64,000 nucleotides of DNA from Sandaracinaceae bacterium (GTDB lineage: Bacteria; Myxococcota_A; Polyangia; Polyangiales; JADJQN01). Positions within the stretch are counted from its first letter, which is position 1; each line of letters begins with the position of its first letter. Location of the stretch: positions 186,001-250,000 of the forward strand of contig JADJQN010000001.1 of the NCBI GenBank assembly GCA_016712745.1, read 5' to 3'. Made by a program: the position numbers and the translations under genes. The notes under the pieces were generated by a model. That model did no database searches. It had not been told where the DNA came from and was given only the letters and a program-made list of their open reading frames with translations. Below, one piece after another: positions 53,581 through 63,600 of this stretch.

Positions 53581-53611
53581 AAAGGGGCTGCCTGCGAGGG
53601 CGGCCCTTTTT
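53581..53611 (+). terminator. Rho-independent terminator after the GltG-like gene
   Basis: A GC-rich stem (AAAGGGGCTGCC against GGCGGCCCTTTTT, one mismatch-type wobble and one unpaired base, six-base loop TGCGAG) is followed by a T-run. It lies 33 bases after the stop at 53547 and should end most transcription from the first half of the cluster. Confidence 0.65.
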
Positions 53612-53731
53612 GCGTTCACCGATTTACTAATCTTCTTGGGAAAATAAGGAGTTCTGGCTTAGCATTCGTGCAAACGTGATCTCGACCCGTCAAGATTATA
53701 CGCGCGCTCATGCGTGCGCTGGAGAGGCTCG

Positions 53732-54622
53732 ATGAAGCGGCTCATGATGCTCGGCGTAGTGTTGTCTTTGGGTGGCTCGATGATGACCGGGTGCTCACGC
53801 GCTCACGTCGAATCGATGACGGCGATGAACGAAGGCGTGGGCTACGCGCAAGCGGGTCGCACCGTGGAAGCGATCGAGAAACTGCAGGCAGCTGCAGCTC
53901 TCGAACCGACCAACCATCAAGTCTTCTTCCAGATGGCCATCGTTCACATGATGGATCATCACTACGAAGCCGCGCGCGATGATCTCAATCACGCGATTGC
54001 CGTGGATCCGAACAACGCGGCCTACCAAGAAAAACTTGGCACCGTATTGATCGAGCTCTCGGACTGGGCGGCGGCGAAGACGGCGTTCGAGAAGGCCATT
54101 CAGCTCGACCCGAATAACTTCAAGTCTTACTACAAGCTCGGTCGCGTTCATGAGCAGCTCGCTCAGAACGAAGACGGCAACGAAAACCTTCAAGCAGCGC
54201 TTCGTCGTTATACAGAAGCCGTGCAGAAGGGCCCGCGCTTCCTCGAAGCCTACAGCGCGCTCGGACGCCTCTACGCCGACCTCGGCTATCTCGAGCAAGC
54301 GGTGCAGACTCTTCAAGCGGCTACGCAGGTTGCGCTCGAAGGCACGGACGAAGCTGCGACGGTGCACGAGCTCCTCGGCTCCGTGTATCAGCAACAGAAC
54401 AAGCCGGAAGATGCGATTCGGGAATTCCGTGCCGCACTTGCGATTGACCCGGGCATGGGTGGCGCATTGTTCTCGCTCGGTTGGGCCTTCGCTCAGCAGG
54501 GCAATCGCGACGAAGCCACGCGCTTGCTCAAGAAATTCGTCGATTCGGCGGGCACCCAAGAGCATCAAGATTACGTGCGCGCCGCGCGCAACAAGCTCAG
54601 CGAGCTCGCTGAGACGAACTAA
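53732..54622 (+). CDS. TPR lipoprotein of the Glt-like cluster
   Basis: A 296-residue lipoprotein. The ribosome site GGAGAGG precedes ATG 53732, and the lipobox GSMMTGC anchors it. Seven or eight TPR units follow (EGVGYAQAGRTVEAIEKLQAAAALEPTNHQ, FQMAIVHMMDHHYEAARDDLNHAIAVDPNN, SLGWAFAQQGNRDEATRLLKKFVD). TPR lipoproteins scaffold envelope machines, such as Tol-Pal or Type IVb assembly. It sits after the terminator and before the giant TPR gene, so it may have its own promoter, which I cannot place. No specific Glt counterpart is claimed. Confidence 0.8.
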   Translation: MKRLMMLGVVLSLGGSMMTGCSRAHVESMTAMNEGVGYAQAGRTVEAIEKLQAAAALEPTNHQVFFQMAIVHMMDHHYEAARDDLNHAIAVDPNNAAYQEKLGTVLIELSDWAAAKTAFEKAIQLDPNNFKSYYKLGRVHEQLAQNEDGNENLQAALRRYTEAVQKGPRFLEAYSALGRLYADLGYLEQAVQTLQAATQVALEGTDEAATVHELLGSVYQQQNKPEDAIREFRAALAIDPGMGGALFSLGWAFAQQGNRDEATRLLKKFVDSAGTQEHQDYVRAARNKLSELAETN

Positions 54623-54672
54623 AGCGCACTCGCGCTTCACTATCATTTTCGCCGTTGTTCCAGGAGGCATGA

Positions 54673-57600
54673 GTGTCGGATCAAGACGTGTCGGGATCGG
54701 GTGAGCCGCAGGGCTCCGCAAGCAATCTCACGGATGCGGAACGCGCCACGAGGCTTGCATCGCTCGACGAACAACTCGCGAAGTTCGAATCGCAGAAGCG
54801 TTGGTCGGATGTCATCAAGACCATCCTCGCCAAGGCCGAGATTCACGACGACATCGGCGAGAAGGTCTCCCTCTACTCGCAAGCTGGCGCGCTCTTCCTC
54901 GAGAAGTCATCGAACCAAGCGGAAGCCATCAAGGCGTACGAGAGCGTTCGCAAGTACGACCCGACGAACGCAGAAGCCATCGCGCGTCTCAAAGAGATGT
55001 ACGAAAAGCGTCGCGATTGGGAAAATCTCGTTCGCGTCATGCGCGTCGAGGCCGAGATGCTCGACGAGAATGACCGCGCGTTCCGCTACATTGAAATGGC
55101 GCAGCTCGCGACCGAGCGTTTGCGCAAGCCCGAGGTCTGCATCGATCTTTGGCAGTTGGTGCTCACGCAAGATCCGGAAAATCCAGACGCGCTCACGCAG
55201 TTGTCTGGTCTCTACGAGCGCGCGCGCGAATGGGCGCCACTCGCCAACGTGCTCGAGAAGCAGGTCGATAAGACTCGCGATGCGGCGACGCTCGGGCCTC
55301 TGCTTCAAAAGCTCGGCATGATTTACGCCGACAAGCTTGGCGATGACGAAGGCGCGGTTCGTACCTTCCAGCGTGTGCTTGAGCTCGATCCGAATGATCG
55401 TCGTGCACAGGAACAGCTGAAGAAGCGCTACATCACGCTCAAGGCGTGGGACGACCTCGAGCAATTCTACAGCGCGGGCGATAAATGGGATGAGCTCATC
55501 CGCACACTCGAGCGCGAAACCGAAAACAAAGACGCAACGACCGAAGACAAGATCGACTTGTTCTTCCGCGTGGCGCGCCTTTGGGCAACAAAGAAAGAGA
55601 AGCTCGATCGCGCTGCCAAGGCGTACGAGAAGGTTCTCGAGCTCGATGCGACGAATCTCGAGGCGGCTATCGCGCTCTCGCCCATCTATGAGCAGGCCCG
55701 CGACGCTAAGAAGCTGGCAGCGGTTTACGAAGTTCGCCTTTTGCATCTCGAAGAGCCCACCGAGCGCGTGATGCTCTTGCGCGAAACGGGCGTTCTTTAT
55801 GAAGAGCGCTTGAAGGATCCGGCAACGGCGTTCGAGCGCTACATCGAAGCGTTCCTTGTCGACCCGCAGATTGACGTCGTGCGTGAAGACATTGAGCGCG
55901 TTGCGACGGCCGTGAACGGCTGGGATCGTTTGGGCGTTGCCTACGCAGAAGCGATTCACCAGGCGCCGACCGAAGACGCAGCCCTCGCGCTGCGCGTGAA
56001 CTTTGGTCGCGTGCTTACCGAGCTTGGCAAGGTTGACGAAGCGATCACCCAGTATCGCGCCGTTTACGATGCACGCCCGGACCTCGTGGATGCGGCGACG
56101 CGTCTTGAGACGCTCTACCGCCAGACCTCGCGCTTTGGCGATTTGCTGGAAGTTTATCAGCGACGCATTGAGCTTGAGCAGGACCAGACCGCGCGCCGCG
56201 CTCTCGCCTATCACACGGCGGCATTGCTCGAGAACGAGCTTGCGAATCCAACCGACGCTATCGAAGCGTATCGCGGCATTCTCAGCGAGTACGGCGACGG
56301 CGAGATGGATGCGTACGCATCGCTCGATCGCCTCTATGAGAGTGAAGGGCGCTGGGCCGATCTTGCGGTCACCCTCGAGCGTCGTATCGATTTGGGGCCT
56401 GCGAGCGAAGAAGAGCTCGCGTCGCTCAAGTTCCGCCTTGCTCGCGCGCTCGAGAACCATCTCGAGGAGCCGGCCCGCGCGCTCGAGCTTTATCGCGAAA
56501 TCCTTTCGCTCATGCCCGAGCACGACGGTGCGCGTGACGCATTGGAATCGATGCTTGGCAATGCGACGTACGGCCCGGCGGCAGCGCAAGTGCTCGAGCC
56601 GATCTACGAGATGCGTGGCGATTGGGCGAAGCTCGTTCGAGCTCTCGAAGTCTATTTGAAGAGCATCGAAGATGCAGATCAGCGCGCGGAGCTTCTGACG
56701 AAGATCGGCGAAGTCACGCAGACGCGCATCGGCGATGGCTCCCGTGCGTTTGACGCATACGCGCGTGCGCTGCGCGAGGTCCCGTCGAGCGAGCAAACGC
56801 TGGCGCGCCTCACTCAGCTTGCATACGACGTCGAGCGTTTTCCGGATCTCGTTCCGGTCATCGTCGATTTGGCCGGCAAGTCGCGTGACGCAGAGCTTTC
56901 GCGTCGCCTCTACATTCAAGCAGCGCAGATGTACGAAGCACAGCTTCGGGACATCGACGGCGCCGTCCTCTCGTATATGCAGGTGCTCGACGCGGACCCG
57001 GGGGATGTCGAAGTGCTCGCGGCGCTCGAGGATCTCTACCGTCGCACCGCACGCTGGAGTGAGCTGCTCGGGATCTTGCGTCGCCGTGCCGAGCTTGCGG
57101 CGGACGTTGCGCAGCAAGAAGCCATCTTGGAACAGATGGCGGAGCTTCATGAAACGCAGCTCAACGACCAGGCTGCGGCGATCTCGCTGCACCGCGAGAT
57201 TCTCGAGCTTGATCCCACAAGCACACGCGCTCTCTTGGCTCTCGACCGTTTGTTCGAGCGCCAGGAGATGTGGACGGACCTCGCCGACAACGTGAGTCGT
57301 CGTCTCTCCCTCGCGCAGCTCCCGGAAGAGCAAACACAGCTCATGTTGCGCCTTGCTGACCTGCGCGAGCAGCGCATGGCCGCCGTGGATGGCGCCATTC
57401 AGATCTACCAGCAGGTTCTCGAGCGCGATCCGAGCAATGCGACGGCGCTCGCAGCGCTTGAGCGTCTCGTTGCGCAGCCCGAGTTCCAAATCCAGATCAC
57501 CGAGATCCTTGAGCCGCTCTATCGCGAGCAGAATGAATTCCAGAAGCTCATCGGCGTCCACGAGATGCAGCTCTTGCACGCTCCGTCGGCCGAGCAGCGC

Positions 57601-60600
57601 GTCGAGCTTTTGCATCGCATCGCTGAGCTTTACGAAGTTGCGCTCGACGACACACCCAGTGCGTTTGCAACGCATGCACGAGCGCTCAGCGAAGACGCTG
57701 CATCGGGTGTGACGCAAGAGCAACTTGAGCGCATTTCGCGTCAGAGCAACAACTTCCAGCCCTTGGCCGAAGTTTACGAAGCGCAGATTAAGAAGCTCGA
57801 CGACCCGTCGCTCGCTGCGATGTTGTTGGTCAAGGCAGCCGAGATCCGCGAAGAGAAGCTTCAGGACAACGCCGCTGCCATTCGGCACTACGAGTACGTT
57901 CTTGAGCTCGACGACACGCATCTCGATGCGGCGACCGCATTGGAACGCTTGTTCCACATGTCGGAGCGCTATGAAGACTTGGCGAAGATCTATCTTCGCA
58001 AGGCGAAGATGCTCGATGCAACCGATGCGCAGAAGGACTACTTCTTCCGAGGCGCGGCCATTTACGAAGACTTGCTCGAGCGTCCCGTCGAGGCGATCGA
58101 AGTGTACAAACAGGTGCTTGAAGTTGACGGCGAAGACCTTCGCGCGCTCGACAAGCTGATTGAGCTCTACCTTCGCTTGGCGAAGTGGGAAGAGCTGCTT
58201 TCGGTCTACACGCGCAAGGCTGACATCGTCACCGATTCGGACGAGAAGAAGAGCCTGCTTGTTGAAGTGGGCGCGGTGTACGAACGCGAGCTTGGTGACC
58301 GCGCCAAGGCCATCGACACCTATCAGCGCATTCTTGAGATTGATCCCGACGACCTCACGGCCATCGGTCGTCTCGACGCGCTCTATCAAGCCGGTGGTAA
58401 TTGGCAGGAGCTCCTCTCGGTGCTCGAACACGAGTCGGAGCTTGCGGCCGATCCGAGTGAAGTCATCTCGTATCGCTATCGCATCGCCGACTTGTGGCAC
58501 CACCATCTCGACGACGCGCAACGCGCTGTGGAAGGCTATCGCGAGATCCTCGATGCTCAGCCTGATCACGAGCCGACGCTTCACGCGCTCGAGCAGATGG
58601 TTAGCTCGAACCTCGAACCGGTCGCGGCCGCGGGCGTTCTTGAACCCATTTACCGCGCCTCCGCCGACTGGCAGAAGCTCATCGCAGTTCACGAAGTTCA
58701 GATCACGCACGAGTCCGACGCTCTGCGCAAGGTCGAGCTTCTTCATCAAGTCGCCGAGCTGAACGAGACTGCGCTTGATCGTCCGCAGGATGCGTTCAAA
58801 GCGTTTGCGCGCGCATTGCCGTTCGATAGTGCGAATCCGCAAACCTTGTCGGCACTCGAGCGCCTTGCAGCGCAGTTGAACGCATGGGGCGAGCTCACGC
58901 GTTTGTACGACTCGGAAGTTCAGAAGCTTCGCGAGGGCGATGCTCAGCCACTGGTCGAGTTGGCATTGCGCCTGGCGCAGATTTACGAAGTGCAAGTCGG
59001 CGATGTCGAATCAGCCATCGCGCGTTACAGCATTGTCGTCGAGGCCGACGACTCGCACCTTCAGGCAATCGAAGCTCTCGACCGCTTGTACGAAGGGACC
59101 GAGCGTTGGCAGGACCTTACTGGCATCTTGCGTCGTGAATCGCAGTTGGCGGCGAGTCCGGACGACGTCTTGCGCTTCCAGTTTCGTTTGGGTGAGGTTT
59201 ATCAAACTCGACTTGGCGACGCGGACCACGCAATCGCGGAGTACAAGGAGATTCTCGCTGCAGCGCCTGAGTACGAGCCGGCTGTTACAGCGCTCGAAGG
59301 TCTCTTCGCCCAGGGCGTGCAGCCATTGCAAATCGCCGAGATCCTCGAGCCGCTTTATCGCGTGCAAGAGGCGTGGGACCGCTTGATTAGCGTGCACTAC
59401 GTTCAGCTCTCGAACCTCGAAGACCAGAATGAGCGCGTTGCGATGATGCATCGCATCGCCGAAATCGCCGAGGAGCGCGCGCAGGATCATCAGACGGCTT
59501 TCGATTGGGAACAGCGCGTTCTTCTCGAGGCGCCCCATGACGAGCAAGCCAATGCCGAAGTCGATCGTTTGGCGCCCGTGCTCGACGGATACAACGCCCT
59601 CGCGAATACCTACGCCGATATCCTCGCTCAGCCCAACCGTCGTCCGGCGACCAAGGTCTTTGTGGGTAAGCGGCTCGCCGTCCTCTACGAGAAGGAACTG
59701 CAGGACAACGAGAAAGCGGAAGCGACGTATCGCTATGTTCTTGGCGTCGATGATACCGATGCCGAGGCACTCGAAGCGCTCGATCGCATTTACACTGGTG
59801 CGAACGCGTACGAAGCGCTGGCTGAGACGTTGCGCAAGCGCATCGCTGCAACAGAAGCGGGCGCCGAAGGTACGAGTAAGTCGGACCTCGTCGACCTCAA
59901 CTACCGCCTCGGTCGCACCTATGAGATCGATCTGAATCGTCCGGCGGAAGCCATCAAGACGTTCCGTCACGTACTCGACGATCACGACACGCAGCACGCG
60001 GAATCGATCACGGCCTTGGCCGCGATCTACACGCGCGCCGAGGATTGGGCGAATCTGTCTGAGACGTACACGCGCGAGCTCGACGTTGTCGTCGGCGACT
60101 CGGCGCAATCGGATATCTACGCGAAGATGGCGCGCCTGGCGTCGGATCACCTCAACGACAAGGCGAAGTCGGTCGAGTTGTGGAAGAAGGTCCTCGACCT
60201 TCGCGGAGAAGACGCCGAAGCGCTCAATGCAATCGGTGACATCTTCGCGTCGCAAGAGAACTGGCGCGACCTCGTCGAGATTCTAGAGCGCGAAGTCAAC
60301 GTTGCGAGTGACGATGCAATGCGCGTCGCAATCTATAGCGACCTCGGCCGCATTTGGTACGAGAAGCTGCAGCGCGATCGCAACGCTCTCGAAAACTGGG
60401 AACGCGTTCTCGATCTCGACGCAGGCAATACGGATGCGCTCTTCGCGATGGCCGCAATCTATCGCGCTGGCCAGCAGCACAACGACCTCGTCGACACACT
60501 GAATCGTGTGATTGATGTGGGCGCGGCAACACTCGAGGACGCGACGCTCGAAGCCGTCTACATAGAGCTTGCGTCTCTGTACGAGAACACGCTCTCGCAG

Positions 60601-63600
60601 CCGATGGATGCAGTCGAAGCCCTTCGTAAGGCTCTCGATCTGCGCCCCGCAAATCACGAAAGCCTTGATTCACTCGAGCGCATCCACCGCAAAGAAGCTC
60701 AGTGGGAAGACGCCATTGGCGTCAAAGAGCGTCGCGCAAACGCCTTCGATGATCCCGATCAGAAGATCGCTGAGCTTCTTTCGGTGGCGGCGATGTGGGA
60801 GAGCGAAGCGAGCGATAAGGATAAGGGCAGCAGTGCCTACCAGCGCATCCTCGCGCTTCGTCCTCTTCACGATGAAGCCTTCACGAAGCTCGAAGAGCTA
60901 CATCGCGAGGCGAGCCGTTGGGATGATCTCATCCAGCTCTACCTCGATCGCTACGAAGCGACCGACGGCACGGCCGATCGCGTCGCACTTTTGCGCAAGG
61001 TCGCGTTGGTTTACGAGAACGAGCTCGACGACCGCAACCAAGCGTTCGACTCGCTGACCATCGCGTGGTCCGAGGACTACACGGATCAGAAGACAAGTGC
61101 AGAGCTTGAGCGTCTGGCTGAGCTCACGCAGCGTTGGAATGAACTGCTTGCAGCGGCCAACGAGGCGCTGCAGCAGGTAGCCGACCCGCAGCTGAAGATT
61201 GCAATCTGCCTGAGCTGCGCCAAGTGGTATGGCACCAAGCTCAAGCATCCCGAGTACGCGATTCCGTACTTCCAGCAGATTCTTACGCTCGATCCGACCA
61301 ATCTTGCGGCCATGCGCCAAATGGCCGAGCTCTATCGCGCAACGCAGCAGTGGCCGACTCTCGCGCAGGTCTTGGGACGTCTCGTTGAGATGACCGACGA
61401 CGCTGGCGAGAAGATGGCGCTCTACGTTCAAATGGGCGAGCTCGCTGAGACCAATCTCGGCGTGCCCGAACAGGCGATGCGCTACTACCAAGAAGCGCTC
61501 GAGTTCGACTCGGCCCATCTGGGCGCACTCGAAGCACTGGAGCGCATCTTCCGCGATCGCGGCGAATGGCAATCGTTGCTCGAAGTTTTGCGCCGCAAAG
61601 TTTCAGCGCACGCCGAGCCGCTGCAGCAGATCCCCGACCGCATTAAGATCGCTGAGCTCTTTGAGCATCAGCTCGACGATTCGGATAAGGCAATTTCAAC
61701 GTACCGCGAGGTACTTGAAGCCGACGCACTCAACCTTCCGGCATTGCGCGGTCTTGAGCGCCAGTACATGGCTAAGGAGCGCTGGCAGGATTTGTCGACG
61801 GTCCTAGAAGCACAGCTCGAAGTTGTCGCGACCGAGAAGGAAAAGATTTCGGTGCTCTCGCGCCTCGCCACGATGTGGGAGGAAGAGTTCGTCAAGCTCG
61901 ACAAAGCCGCAGAGCGCCTCGAGCAGATTGTCGACATCGATCCGATGCATGAAGCCGCGTTGCGGTCGCTTTCGCGCATCTATCGCCAACTTCAGCGCTG
62001 GGACGACCTCATCGGCACGCTGGACCGTCACGTCAGTGCGACGCCTGATCGCAAGCAGAAGGTCGACCTCTTCCAAGCGATGGGCGAGACCTACGCGCAG
62101 GAAAAACAGGACGTCGACAACGCGATTTCCGCGTACCAGAACTTGCTCGCTATCGAAGAGAAGAACGTTGGCGCGCTCGACGCGGTGTCGCGTCTCTACG
62201 AGAAGCGCGGCGACCATTCGTCGGCCATCGACGCGATGGAACAGCTCATCAAGATGCTGAATGAGCCCGCTGCCATCGTCGAGCTTCGTTACCGCATGGG
62301 TAACCTTCTCGACACGCAGCTTGGCGACCGAAGTGCGGCCGTCGATCAGTTCCAAAGCGCTCTCGATGTGGAACCAGGACATCTGCCCTCTCTCGAGGCG
62401 ATGCGCAAGATCCACATCGACAACAGCGACTGGCTTTCAGCGTCGCGCGTGCTCGAACAAGAGACGCATCATCAGCAGAACGCGCGCCAGCTCTCGCGCC
62501 TTTACACCGACCTTGGTCAGATTTACGACACGCGCCTTGATGAGCACGAACGTGCCATCGCGGCGTACGAATCAGCGATCAAGGCGGACGCGGATAACGA
62601 AGACGCGGCGATGCCGCTCGTTGACGAGTACACGAAGGAAAACCGCTGGTCGGACGCGATGCCCTTGCTCGAGCTCCTCGTGAAGCGCGCAAACCGTCGT
62701 CCGACGGAAGAGCAGCATCGCTTGTGGGCAACGCTCGGCGAAGCCTCGATGCACGTCGGCAACGACGATCAGGCGCTCAAGGCTTACGCGCATGCCAACA
62801 CGCTCGACCCGCAGCACTTGCCGACTCTGCAGGGCCTGGCCGCCTCGCACTACCGCCTCAAGGACTGGGAGAAGGCTTTCAAGTTCTACCAGATGATTCT
62901 CGTTCAGCATCGCGAAGCGCTCGCGAAAGACGAAGTCACCGACACGTTCTATCGCTTGGGTGTGATCAAGCGCGAGCAGGGCGAACGCCGCAAGGCCATC
63001 AACATGTTCGACAAGGCTCTCGAGGAAGATGCGCACCATCGTCCAACGCTCGAAGCCGTTGTTACGCTTTACGCGGAGTCCGAGGAGTGGGAACAAGTCA
63101 TCCACTTCAAGAAGCAGATTGTCGATTCACTCAGCGCGGACGATCAGTATCCGCTCCTCGTTGAAATCGGCGACATCTGGGCTGACAAGCTCGACGAGTC
63201 AGAAAAGGCCATTGCGAGCTACGTGCACGCGTCGGAAGTTCAGCCGAAGAGCCACGCACTTCTTCACAAGCTTTTGGCTCTCTACGAGAAGACCAAAAAC
63301 TACGAGATGATGATCGAGACCATTCAGAAGGTCTCGGACATTGACGAGCGCGCGATTGCGAAGTCGAAGTTCGCCTACACCATCGCCGTCATCAAGCGCG
63401 ATCAGTTCAACGACGCGGCGGGCGCCATCGAGAAGTTCGATGAAGCCCTCGATCACGATCACACGCAGTTGAAGGCCTTCGAAGCCATCAACAAGCTGCT
63501 CACGATGCAAAAGGACTGGCGCAACCTAGAGCGTGAGTTCCGCAAGATGCTTCGTCGCATTGTAAACAAGGGCAATAACGAGCTTGAGTGGAACCTCTGG

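Noticed and set aside
54907..58995. A 1,362-residue open frame on the minus strand
   Set aside because: It lies entirely opposite the giant TPR gene and arises from that gene's codon bias (few codons whose complement is a stop). It has no ribosome site, no recognisable domains, and the composition of an antisense shadow.
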